Positions 50,724 through 59,290 of a stretch of DNA of 64,000 bases are shown here, in pieces (within the stretch, counting starts at the first letter, position 1; every line of letters starts with the position of its first letter). Both the position numbers and the translations under genes were made by a program. The notes under the pieces are model-generated. The model saw nothing but the letters and a program-made list of their open reading frames with translations, was not told where the DNA came from and did not search any database. This DNA is from Bacillota bacterium (GTDB lineage: Bacteria; Bacillota; Bacilli; Alicyclobacillales; SLC66), in assembly GCA_021821055.1 (NCBI GenBank), contig JAKACX010000003.1, positions 36,156-100,155 of the forward strand, given 5' to 3'.

Positions 50724-51515
50724 TTACTCCGGAAGTGCGACCCCGATGGCAGACAGCAGACCTCCGTCGATCTTGATGTCCGCTCCTGTGATGAAGGAAG
50801 CCTTGTCACTGCACAAATACGCGATCAAATGCGCGATCTCCTCAGGCGTGCCGACCCGCCCGATCGGGTGCATGGCCCCCCACGTCTCGACCATGGACTC
50901 CTGCGACATTTCACCGCGCAGCAGATCCGCCGCAAAGCGCAACATCGGCGTATCCACCGACGCGGGACATACGGCATTCACACGAATGCCGTCCGCCGCG
51001 TGGTCCACCGCCATCGCCCGCATCAGCGCGTTGATCCCCCCTTTCGAGGCGCTGTAGGCCGCCACCCCCTTCTGGGCCGCATACGCCTGAACGGATGAGA
51101 CGTGCACGATGGCGCCGCCGCCCCGTTTTCTCATGGCCGGGATGCAATACTTGGAGGTCAGAAACATGCCCTTCAAGTTGGTGTCGATCACCTGGTCCCA
51201 CAGTTCCTCATCTGTGTCCACCACGTTCCCATACCTCTGGATACCGGCGCTGTTGACCAGAATGTCGACGCCCCCAAAGGCGTCTGTCACCTGCTGCACC
51301 ATCTGCCGAACCTGTGCGGCGTCCGACACGTCCGCCTGAATGCCGATGACTTGATCATGGCCCGCAGTGCCGCGTATTTCCCGCACAACGTCGCCGGCGT
51401 CATGAAAGGAAACAACCGCTGTCGACGCCCCTTGACCCGCCAACAGCCGCGCCGCCGCCAGGCCGATCCCCTTGGAACCGCCCGTCACCACCGCGACTTT
51501 GCCGCGAAATGACAT
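50724..51515 (-). CDS. SDR family oxidoreductase
   Basis: A classical NAD(P)-dependent dehydrogenase of 263 residues. It shows the nucleotide loop VVTGGSKGIGLAAARLLAGQ, the NSAG motif in DILVNSAGIQRYG, catalytic Ser in VHVSSVQAYA and YxxxK in AAYSASKGGINAL. The C-terminal GADIKIDGGLLSAIG is usual for SDR. Many sugar dehydrogenases (glucose, mannose, rhamnose) belong here. It lies between the dehydratase and the GntR gene, and probably oxidises a sugar to its lactone for the SMP-30 enzyme. ATG at 51515 behind GAGAGGGG. Confidence 0.88.
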   Translation of the reverse strand: MSFRGKVAVVTGGSKGIGLAAARLLAGQGASTAVVSFHDAGDVVREIRGTAGHDQVIGIQADVSDAAQVRQMVQQVTDAFGGVDILVNSAGIQRYGNVVDTDEELWDQVIDTNLKGMFLTSKYCIPAMRKRGGGAIVHVSSVQAYAAQKGVAAYSASKGGINALMRAMAVDHAADGIRVNAVCPASVDTPMLRFAADLLRGEMSQESMVETWGAMHPIGRVGTPEEIAHLIAYLCSDKASFITGADIKIDGGLLSAIGVALPE

Positions 51516-51597
51516 CCTTACTCACCCCTCTCCCGTGCCGCCATTCCGTCAAGGGAACAATCCGAATCCGCCTGGCATCCAGAAGCGACAGCAACAT

Positions 51598-52272
51598 TCA
51601 CAACCGCACCCCTGCGTTTTGCACGATCCCGAGAACTCCTTCCTTCGCATCGGTGATGTGACGCAAAACCAGATTCCGAGCCCGCCCATAATCCCGTCTG
51701 ACGATGGCTAGGTAGATATCCCGGTGGTCGTCCTCGTTGGCGATCGCCTTTTCCAAAGCCCTGCCGAAGTAAGCGCGGGCCGTCACGAAATGGGCGTGCA
51801 GGGAACGGTACAAACGCAGCAGTTCCGGGTTCCCGCTCAACTCAACCAGCGTCTCGTGAAATCCGATATCCGCTTCGTTGTACGCTCCGAAACGAAAGGG
51901 TTCTTCATTGGCCACGCCACTCAGCACCGCCGCCTTTTCCGCCAGGACGGCCAAAGAGTCGGGGCTTGGGTCGCTGATGGAAGACACGGCGAACGTCTCG
52001 ATCATTAATCTGGCATCGAGGATATGGTGGATATCCGGCAGTGTCAGCGTCCGGATGAATGTGCCGCTTCGCGGTTTGACTGTCACAAGGCCCTCCAGCG
52101 CCAGGCGGTTGAGAGCTTCGTTGACTGGGTGGTTGCTGACGCCAAACTCCTCGGCCAGACGTTTGATGTCCAGTCGCTGGGCAGAAGCCAGTTCTCCGCT
52201 AAAGATCGCGTCGCGTAGTCGCCGATACACATCGTCGCTGATGAGAGTGTGTTTCACCTGCGTCACATGCAT
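51598..52272 (-). CDS. GntR-family regulator with FCD domain
   Basis: A DNA-binding repressor of 224 residues. The N-terminal winged HTH is SDDVYRRLRDAIFSGELASA, then LAEEFGVSNHPVNEALNRLA. The C-terminal FCD domain (about 85-220) has the metal/effector-binding His/Asp pattern (DIHHILDARLMIETF; EADIGFHETLVELSGN). I chose the ATG at 52272, since the one at 52281 touches the GGAGG site. FCD regulators usually respond to sugar acids or other organic acids, which fits the surrounding lactonase and dehydratase genes. It sits in the middle of the operon and could repress it. Confidence 0.9.
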   Translation of the reverse strand: MHVTQVKHTLISDDVYRRLRDAIFSGELASAQRLDIKRLAEEFGVSNHPVNEALNRLALEGLVTVKPRSGTFIRTLTLPDIHHILDARLMIETFAVSSISDPSPDSLAVLAEKAAVLSGVANEEPFRFGAYNEADIGFHETLVELSGNPELLRLYRSLHAHFVTARAYFGRALEKAIANEDDHRDIYLAIVRRDYGRARNLVLRHITDAKEGVLGIVQNAGVRL

Positions 52273-52368
52273 GCGCTGCATCCTCCTTTATCAATGTCAG
52301 TGTAACATCTGAAATCATTGGATCCGTGTCTGGGCGGACCGCCAGGGTTCCAGCCATGGGACATGCCG

Positions 52369-55119
52369 TCATCCGTTCGCCATAAAATGGTAGGTTGCGA
52401 TTCCTTTCGGAGCGAGCGAGACGTTGAAACTGCGTCCCGCGCTGGCGCCGTCCGCACTCAACCCGTCGGCCATCGGCTCTTCCAGCAGATTCACCTGATA
52501 CACCCGATCCGGCTGCCGACAAAAGCGCATGTCCACGGAAACGTCCTTCTCTTCCACGTTGTAGAGCCGGACAATCACTCCCTGCCCGTCTTCCGCCCAT
52601 TTCACCGCGGACAGCAGCGCCTCGCCGTCCAAGGCCATGAAGGTGTCGACTGCCGCAAGCCGTTCCTTGTGTCCATTCGGATCCGGCCGCATGAATGTGC
52701 CTGTCAATTTCGAACCTTGCACCCACGGCCTCCCCTGCGACCATCTCTCCTCGTCCACCGCCAATAACCGGGTCCTGACCCCCTGGTGAAACGCCTCCGC
52801 CTCTTGATACAGTCGGGTGGCCGAGTCGCCGCCAGTCGTGTCGCCAGTCGTGTTCCCGGCCTTATCGCCGGTCGGGCGAATGGCCAGCTCGAACCTGTGC
52901 TTCCCCAGACACTGCCCCTTCGGCTGCACATCGGTTTCCAACGGCACCGCCGCCCGAACGTTGATGTTCTCAGCGCCGCGCAACACGGTGATGGCCATCG
53001 TCCTGCCGTCGTGCGATGTCTCATACGCGTGCAATCCCTTCGCAAATACCGCGAAACCGCCGTCGCCGCCCTGGAAGTCCACGGCCGCCGCCCATTTCCA
53101 AAAGGGCTGCTGGTTGCTTTCGCGGTCAAACTCCCGCCCCTCGCCCCAGGCTCTTCTGACGGCGTCAAACTGGCCGCCGGCCAGGACGTGCGCGACTTCG
53201 CGCGGCGCAGGAAACAGCAGGCGCAAACGGTGATCCCTGGCCTGGTTGTCCACTTCGGCCGTGAAGTCGAGCTGGCGGGAGTCTCTCCCCAGACGGAGCG
53301 TCACCTCAAACGCGCAGGAAGCGGTCTCCGTCTGCCTCTGTGTGCAGGTATGGTCCAATCCCGCCGGCAACTCCCACACGAACCGGTAACGGCATTCGTC
53401 GTACAACGCGTTCGAGCGCCGATCGAGGAACTCCACGGCCCGTGACCAGACACGGGGCTGCTCGCCGGGGACCGCCCGGAACACGTACAAATCGCCGCTG
53501 TCCCCGGCGTCCTCCCACTGCCCCAAACGATCCAGAATCGCGCCCGTGTGCTTGTCCGTGACGCGAAACGCGCCGTCGGTCTGCACATCGACCCGCAGAT
53601 GCCCATTTTCCAGGACCGGCAGCCCGGACAGCCCACGCTCCGTCACCTGTTTGCCGGCCATGTGCGGACGGACGCGGTACGCCGCATACCCCAAGGCCGG
53701 AACAGACGGTGTCCACTCGATGTCAAAGCGCTTGACACTGAGTACGCCCGGGAGATTGATGGGGCTGAGCACCTGAATGCGACTCGGCTCACTGCGGAGC
53801 ACGCGGTACTCGACAGAATGGCCCTGCGCGTCTTCCAGACAGAAATCATGGACGTCATCCTCTTCCAGGAAATACACGCTCGACTTCACCACCGGACGAG
53901 AGTCGAGTTGCGATGTGTTGACCACAAGCAACTTGAGGTCCTGGCGGTCGAGTGAATCCATCCGGACTTGTCGCGCCAGCACCTGCAATTTCCGGTCGAT
54001 GAGCTCCTCAGCGACTTCTTTTACGGACGCGAAACGATCCATCATGTGGTCGTGGACGGCATCCTGGCTGCACCCGCAGATACTGTCATGCGGATGGTTT
54101 TCCATGTACGACCGCCACAGGTGCCGAATGATTTCGTGGTCGTAGGGATCCAGGCCGAGCATCGCACACCAGGCGGAAAGTGGTTCCAGCCACTTCTCCA
54201 GCAGATCATGGCAGTCCACATTCGCCTGTTTCAGGTAGACGCGACTGGACAGGGTGCCGCTGAGAATCGAAAGGTCGGGCCCCTCGCGCAATTCTCCGCA
54301 TACCGTGGGCCATGATCCATCCGGAAGGCCGGCCGGCCATTCCTTTACGGCGTCCACGTAGTTCGGCAGGGTATCATGCACAAATTCGCATTCCTCCGGG
54401 TAGAGGCTTTGCAACATTTCGAGCACGGCACTCAGATTCTCCTGCGCTTCCAGGTGGTCCACACCGTTCATCAACAGGTAGTGGGGCAGTGCGGCGACCC
54501 GCTCTTCGCGGGTGCGGATCTGGTCAAAGATGGTTTTCAGGCCGCCCATTTCATCCGGCAGTCGCTGCGCGTTGTTGTACCAATACGTCATCAGGATACC
54601 GGTGACCTCACTGCCGTCCGGTGCGCGCCAACGAAAGTGTGGACTCCCGTGGCGCCGGATGTCGTATCCCCGTCCGAAAACGGCGTTGTCAATACCTACA
54701 CCGCGCAGGATCTGGGGCATCTGCCCAATCAGTCCAAAATGGTCGGGCAGGTACCCCACCTTCATCTCGCTGTCGATCTCCCGTGAAATTCGGATGCCCT
54801 CGATCAGATTCCGCACCGTCGATTCGGCGCTGGTGAGAAACAGATCGTTTTGCTCGTACCATGGTCCGACAAGAATTCTGCCCTCCTGAATCCGCGTTTT
54901 CAGGCGTTCCCGTTGACTGGGCCGGACCGCGAGATAATCGCCGATGACAATCGTCTGCCCGTCCAAATGAAAGTGCCGGAACCGTTCATCTTGGTCCAGC
55001 AGATCAAGGACGTTGTCCACAAGATTGACAAGCCGCAGGCGGAACTGTTCAAAGGTCAGATACCATTCCCGGTCCCAGTGCGTATGGGATATAAAGTGAT
55101 ACGTCGGCTTATTTGACAT
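52369..55119 (-). CDS. GH38 alpha-mannosidase
   Basis: A cytoplasmic GH38 alpha-mannosidase-like hydrolase of 916 residues. The zinc-binding N-terminal motif HTHWDREWYLTFEQFR is at residue 12, the nucleophile Asp lies in VGYLPDHFGLIGQMPQILRG, and a third zinc-site His-Asp pair is in MENHPHDSICGCSQD. The usual C-terminal beta domains follow (SLAPKGIATYHFMANG at the end). Members such as MngB cleave mannosyl-glycerate derivatives, others cleave mannosyl glycans. ATG at 55119 with GGGAGGTG. It follows the other GH38 gene and is 96 bases before the GntR gene, with which it may be co-transcribed. Confidence 0.9.
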   Translation of the reverse strand: MSNKPTYHFISHTHWDREWYLTFEQFRLRLVNLVDNVLDLLDQDERFRHFHLDGQTIVIGDYLAVRPSQRERLKTRIQEGRILVGPWYEQNDLFLTSAESTVRNLIEGIRISREIDSEMKVGYLPDHFGLIGQMPQILRGVGIDNAVFGRGYDIRRHGSPHFRWRAPDGSEVTGILMTYWYNNAQRLPDEMGGLKTIFDQIRTREERVAALPHYLLMNGVDHLEAQENLSAVLEMLQSLYPEECEFVHDTLPNYVDAVKEWPAGLPDGSWPTVCGELREGPDLSILSGTLSSRVYLKQANVDCHDLLEKWLEPLSAWCAMLGLDPYDHEIIRHLWRSYMENHPHDSICGCSQDAVHDHMMDRFASVKEVAEELIDRKLQVLARQVRMDSLDRQDLKLLVVNTSQLDSRPVVKSSVYFLEEDDVHDFCLEDAQGHSVEYRVLRSEPSRIQVLSPINLPGVLSVKRFDIEWTPSVPALGYAAYRVRPHMAGKQVTERGLSGLPVLENGHLRVDVQTDGAFRVTDKHTGAILDRLGQWEDAGDSGDLYVFRAVPGEQPRVWSRAVEFLDRRSNALYDECRYRFVWELPAGLDHTCTQRQTETASCAFEVTLRLGRDSRQLDFTAEVDNQARDHRLRLLFPAPREVAHVLAGGQFDAVRRAWGEGREFDRESNQQPFWKWAAAVDFQGGDGGFAVFAKGLHAYETSHDGRTMAITVLRGAENINVRAAVPLETDVQPKGQCLGKHRFELAIRPTGDKAGNTTGDTTGGDSATRLYQEAEAFHQGVRTRLLAVDEERWSQGRPWVQGSKLTGTFMRPDPNGHKERLAAVDTFMALDGEALLSAVKWAEDGQGVIVRLYNVEEKDVSVDMRFCRQPDRVYQVNLLEEPMADGLSADGASAGRSFNVSLAPKGIATYHFMANG

Positions 55120-55214
55120 GCCACACCTCCCGCGTATGATGGATGCCAGCAGATATACCCGTCGCGAATGGCGCGGACCCAGATTCGGCGGCACCAAGTA
55201 GAGATGGAGGATTA

Positions 55215-57896
55215 TCAGACGGGATTGGACCGGAACACGGGAATGCCGCGGTTGATCCGCCTGCACCACGAGAGCGCCTCGCGGTGGTCCCCGAACGCGG
55301 ATCCCCAGGAGACGCGATAGGTGAACTCGTAGAAACCGCCGGCCTCCGGCGCAAAATTGGTCTCCCAGAAGTTGTTGATCGCCCAGGCGTACAGGACCGT
55401 CCACGGCGCATCGGGCCTCCGCTCCCCGTGCAACCGGCGCCGTCCATAGGAAAGCGGCCCGAGTTGCAGCAGCGGCGTGTCCGGCATCGCGACCGCCACT
55501 CCGAAGTCCGGCGCAACGACGGCAAACCCGTCGGAAATACAGTAGAAATCGGTTCCCGTCCCCGGCAATTGGTCGATACACGGCCGCACCCCGCCGCCCA
55601 TCTTGTCGAGCCACACGCTCGGCGCCCCGCGTGGCCCCTCGCCCGCAGCACTCTCTCCCCTGTCCTCATGGTCCAGCTGCGCGACAGCGGGCGCTGGCCC
55701 TTCCGTCCATTCCACAGAGGCGTCCGCGCCTCGCACAGCGCACACCGGCAGCGCAATGTACACATTCTCCGGCTCCCGCACGCTCTCCTTGTGCATGCGC
55801 ACAGCGGCGTCAACCCTTGGAAAATCGGCGTACACCGTGATGACGACCACGTATTGGCGCATCCCCGGCGCCTCGTGGACGAGTTCCACGGAAGCCGCAA
55901 GGGGTCCGTCAAGGCCGCGCCGCACTTCCACCAGTTCGCCCTGCGTCCGCCTGCACGGCATGCCCTTGCGGTTGCGTCCCATCGCACCGCGCACCTGCAC
56001 CTGGGATTGACCGTCGCGCGGCGCCGTCACCTCGTAGATGGGCGCAAATGCCCCGGCGCCGCCATCCTGGACGAGCAGTTCGCGATTTCCAGCGCGCTCG
56101 CGCATGGAAATCACGCCACGGCCAACCTCCCACGTCACGCAAACGAACGGCGATGTCAGGGACGTCTGTGTAAACACAAACGGCCCTTCGCCGATTTCCT
56201 CGTGCGCCACGTCAGCGACGCCGTCCGTGATCGTCCGGCGTTTGACCGCTTCGGCCTTGCCGTCTGTTGGCCGTGCGGCTCCGGGCCGCAGGACCTCCGC
56301 CTCCTGCGCCAGTTCCACTTTCCACGCGGCGCGCGCGCCCGCCCCGAGCACCGCCGGCACCGCCAGGTGCGTTCTGCCGTCACAGCGCAGCCGCTGTGCG
56401 ACGACCGCCTGACCTGTCGCCGCGTCGACAACGCGCGCCTCTCCCTGTCTGGAGGCTTCCCACGCCTCCAGCGGCAGCATGGCGAGGCCCGACACAGCCT
56501 GCGCGTAGGGATTGACGGCCTGGAAAAACAGTGGACGGCGCGCGGCCAGCCCCAGGGCGCCGTACGCCTCCAGGACATCGTCCAAAACGGTCATGGCCTT
56601 CTCGTGGGCCGCTACCGCATACGCCTGTTTACGCGCCTGTAGCCCCTGGACGCCAATCGTCCACGGCTGATCGACAGACGCGTGGTGGCCCCAGGTGTGC
56701 TCGGCGTACAGCATGAGATCGTCCACGGCCGAGTCCCTCCACACCTGAACCGCCCGCCGTGTGATCCCTCCTGATTGTCCAGTTGCAGTCTCCGCATGTC
56801 GGTCGACCGTCTCCGCCGTCTCCGCCGTCTCCGCAGATCCGGCTTCATCCTCCGCACTCGCGCGCGCTGCCGCCGCCAGTCGGTCGGCCGTCTCAAGCGT
56901 CCGCTGCGCCTCACGGAAGATCTGCGTGTACAGCGGAGTCGACGCGACGCCGTCAGACCACCAGTCGGGCCAGTCGCCGCGGTACACGGGAATCTCCGCC
57001 GCCGCCTGTTCCACGCTCGCGAAGAACTCCCGGAGCGTGCTCGGTTCCAGGCGGACCTGGTCCGCGTGTCGCCCGTTCCAGCGATGGATGAATTCGATCA
57101 CGGCCGGATTGGGCGGTGCGTTGTCCGTGACCAGACCCGACACGGTCACGGGGACGAAATCATACGGGTAGTCCCTGTCCTCCAGTTCGCGCAGGAAGGC
57201 CTCGACGCGCACCTGGGAGACCTCCCAGCCATCCTTGACCGCCCCGTACGCGGGGATCCCGTCGCGAAACGTGTACGTGAGAAATCCCTCCGGACTGATG
57301 CCCAGTTCGTTTCCGAGATTGTAGTGGTCGCCAATCCACACGAGCAGGCGTTCCCCGCCCTGCGTCTCCCACCAGAACGGCGTCTGCGTGCGCGCCGCCG
57401 GATACATCCCGTGATGTGTGTGGACACACGAGAGCAGACGGCGAACCCCGGCATCATGCAGACACTGCGCGTAACCCCAGCTGTACCCGTTGATGTCCGC
57501 CGTCATCGCGGCGTCGGCCGTCGCGCCAAGCGACCGGGAGAAGACCTGCGCCCTCTGCAGGGCCTCGCGCAGCGGCCGCCCGTCGATGAGTTCCGTCATG
57601 TTGAGGTAATTGCCGGTCAGCTCAATGTCTCCGCGCCTGACCGCCTGCGCCAACGAGGCCTTCTCCTGCTCCGTAGACCGCAGCAGGAACTGCTCGACGC
57701 CCCAGTGCGTCTCGCACGTCCAGCGAAACGATTCCCACTCGGGGTGCTGTCCGGTGTGCGCCGCTTCGCTGATCGCGATGGCCTGGCGGATGTAGTCGGC
57801 GTGGGCGCGCCCGATCACTTCCTGTCTGTCCGTGTACCCGATGTCGGTATGCGCGTGATGAATGACGTGCACGGTCCAACGCCGCTTGAGTCGCAT
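55215..57896 (-). CDS. Divergent GH38-like glycosidase
   Basis: A cytoplasmic protein of about 893 residues, related to GH38 but divergent. The N-terminal zinc motif reads HVIHHAHTDIGYTDRQEVIG. The nucleophile region is MTADINGYSWGYAQCLHDAG, and a second His region is YAEHTWGHHASVDQPW. A Glu/Ala/Thr-rich repeat (AETAETAETVDRHAETA) near residue 375 is encoded by a CTCCGC-type microsatellite. The C-terminal half is beta-rich. ATG at 57896 after GAGGAGG. It differs from the neighbouring GH38 in most residues, so it may use a different linkage or sugar. The pair suggests degradation of a mannose-containing glycan or glycoside taken up by the ABC system. Confidence 0.85.
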   Translation of the reverse strand: MRLKRRWTVHVIHHAHTDIGYTDRQEVIGRAHADYIRQAIAISEAAHTGQHPEWESFRWTCETHWGVEQFLLRSTEQEKASLAQAVRRGDIELTGNYLNMTELIDGRPLREALQRAQVFSRSLGATADAAMTADINGYSWGYAQCLHDAGVRRLLSCVHTHHGMYPAARTQTPFWWETQGGERLLVWIGDHYNLGNELGISPEGFLTYTFRDGIPAYGAVKDGWEVSQVRVEAFLRELEDRDYPYDFVPVTVSGLVTDNAPPNPAVIEFIHRWNGRHADQVRLEPSTLREFFASVEQAAAEIPVYRGDWPDWWSDGVASTPLYTQIFREAQRTLETADRLAAAARASAEDEAGSAETAETAETVDRHAETATGQSGGITRRAVQVWRDSAVDDLMLYAEHTWGHHASVDQPWTIGVQGLQARKQAYAVAAHEKAMTVLDDVLEAYGALGLAARRPLFFQAVNPYAQAVSGLAMLPLEAWEASRQGEARVVDAATGQAVVAQRLRCDGRTHLAVPAVLGAGARAAWKVELAQEAEVLRPGAARPTDGKAEAVKRRTITDGVADVAHEEIGEGPFVFTQTSLTSPFVCVTWEVGRGVISMRERAGNRELLVQDGGAGAFAPIYEVTAPRDGQSQVQVRGAMGRNRKGMPCRRTQGELVEVRRGLDGPLAASVELVHEAPGMRQYVVVITVYADFPRVDAAVRMHKESVREPENVYIALPVCAVRGADASVEWTEGPAPAVAQLDHEDRGESAAGEGPRGAPSVWLDKMGGGVRPCIDQLPGTGTDFYCISDGFAVVAPDFGVAVAMPDTPLLQLGPLSYGRRRLHGERRPDAPWTVLYAWAINNFWETNFAPEAGGFYEFTYRVSWGSAFGDHREALSWCRRINRGIPVFRSNPV

Positions 57897-57943
57897 CCCG
57901 TCAGCCTCCTCTGCGGTTACGGGCGCCGCCGAATGCCTCGACA

Positions 57944-58195
57944 CTACATCTTCATGGCGCCGCTGGTCATGCCTTCTACAAAATAGCGCATTAAAAAAGT
58001 AAACAGAAGCGCAAGCGGAATACACGAGAGCGTAAACGCGGCCAACTGAATGTTGAAGGCGTTTCCCACGGGCGCGAAGGGAGGCGGCTGAAAGTTCACG
58101 ATGGCCACCGCGAGCGTCGGGTCCGAGGTCCCGAGCACCAGTGACGGCAACAGATAATCACTCCAAAGTCCTCCGAGATACGGGATAGACGGGTC
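57944..58195 (-). pseudogene. 3-prime fragment of a sugar ABC transporter permease
   Basis: About 85 residues match the C-terminus of MalG-type (carbohydrate ABC-2) permeases: GGLWSDYLLPSLVLGTSDPT, then FNIQLAAFTLSCIPLALLFT, and the typical end YFVEGMTSGAMKM. Everything before the motif is missing, including the EAA loop region, and the upstream sequence is unrelated. The break is near 58190. So an intact permease once stood before the GH38 genes. The partner permease, solute-binding protein and ATPase are absent. Confidence 0.8.
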
Positions 58196-58234
58196 TACAA
58201 GCGAATCGATTTCGAGAAGAATCGTTAGCCGAAC

Positions 58235-58402
58235 GTGGAAGAAGGATACGTGGGCCCTGCACACTGCGTACAACGCCCGCAAAACGATACTGCATATGAT
58301 ACCATAAGGCTGGAGGCGACGAACGCGAGCCGGTTCGAAACGTTGTTGGATGCAATTGTACACATGATTATCGAGGCGCTCAAAAAGGAGGGTCTGCTCT
58401 AA
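58235..58402 (+). CDS. Small open frame overlapping the HicB-like gene
   Basis: A GTG-start frame of 55 codons ending in the TAA whose last A is the first A of the following ATG. The C-terminal half (FETLLDAIVHMIIEALKKEG) is a good amphipathic helix, but there is no HicA motif (no GSH-like double-stranded-RNA-binding core). The first 25 codons look less protein-like, so the true start may lie further in. It could be a partner of the HicB-like protein with a non-HicA fold. The start has no clear ribosome site. Confidence 0.4.
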   Translation: MEEGYVGPAHCVQRPQNDTAYDTIRLEATNASRFETLLDAIVHMIIEALKKEGLL

Positions 58403-58800
58403 TGGAGGAGAAATCGCTCGATCACTACCTGTCGCTCCCCTATTCGATTACGTTGGTTCCGTCGCCGGAAGGAGGATTTGCTGTGAAAATCAATGAATTG
58501 ACAGGCTGCATCAGCCAGGGAGAAACGGTTGAGGACGCATACCGAATGATCGAAGACGCGAAACGGGAATGGCTCGCGGCCGCTTTGGAGATGGGTATAG
58601 AGATCCCTGTGCCGGCTGCCGATCCAGAAGAATTCTCCGGCAGGTTTATCGCTCGACTGCCGAAGTCTCTTCACAAGACCTTGGTCAAGAAGGCGCGTGA
58701 AGAAGGCGTCAGCCTCAATCAGTACGTGGTGTACCAACTGTCCAAGGGCATCGGAATGCCCACGGGAAACAACGAGCAGGCTGCCGCTTCCGTGAAATAG
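58402..58800 (+). CDS. HicB-like antitoxin-type protein
   Basis: A 132-residue protein in two parts. Residues 10-75 have the HicB fold: YSITLVPSPEGGFAVKINEL, GCISQGETVEDAYRMIEDAK and EWLAAALEMGIEIPVP. Residues 80-125 are a ribbon-helix-helix-like DNA-binding segment (FIARLPKSLHKTLVKKAREE, then GVSLNQYVVYQLSKGIG). HicB blocks the HicA RNase and represses its own operon. HicA is usually encoded next to it, but no HicA is seen. ATG at 58402 behind AAGGAGG. It may be an orphan antitoxin or belong to a non-HicA system with the small frame upstream. Confidence 0.83.
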   Translation: MEEKSLDHYLSLPYSITLVPSPEGGFAVKINELTGCISQGETVEDAYRMIEDAKREWLAAALEMGIEIPVPAADPEEFSGRFIARLPKSLHKTLVKKAREEGVSLNQYVVYQLSKGIGMPTGNNEQAAASVK

Positions 58801-58924
58801 CAGCGCTCCCTCCATCGGACGCGGCAGCGACACATGCTGCTGACGCTGTTTGTGCGACGGGATCGAGATCCACGCCGTTTCTCCACTCAATCGTATGGGG
58901 CTCGCGTACTCGAACGGTCGGAAA

Positions 58925-59290
58925 GGAGGAACTGCCGCCCCTCCCCGTCGTGATCCTCGATAACGCGTCGCAGGACAACACTGCCGATGTCCTGCGCCAA
59001 CACGTCGCGCAACCCGTCGCTGTCCACCCCGCGTCGATCGACCTCAGCATCCACATCAATCAGACCAACATCGGCTACGCAGCCGGGCACAACCACGGTC
59101 TGCGCGCAGCGCCCGGGAAGCTGTTGAGGGCGGGATCGACAACTGAATCGACACATGGACCCGAATCGACGCGCCGTCCTGTCAAGCCCCCAGTCGCCGC
59201 CACGATTGACAGCGCCGGTCTGCGCATGGGGGCTTTCCTCATGGCGCCGACGAAATGGAACTGGTCTTCATCGACAATGCATCGACACTT
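58925..59290 (+). pseudogene. Remnant of a family-2 glycosyltransferase
   Basis: The plus-strand frame PLPVVILDNASQDNTADVLR, then HINQTNIGYAAGHNHGLRAA is the nucleotide-sugar loop of a GT2 enzyme. After about 30 residues, ATIDSAGLRMGAFLMAP follows, a segment that lies much further along in full-length enzymes. The missing DxD part in between and the lost 3-prime half show internal deletion. The end overlaps the convergent manC gene. An intact relative (42278-43444) is elsewhere in the window. Confidence 0.65.

Noticed and set aside
58402-58800. Complete HicAB toxin-antitoxin system
   Set aside because: No HicA-type gene next to the HicB-like gene in either direction.
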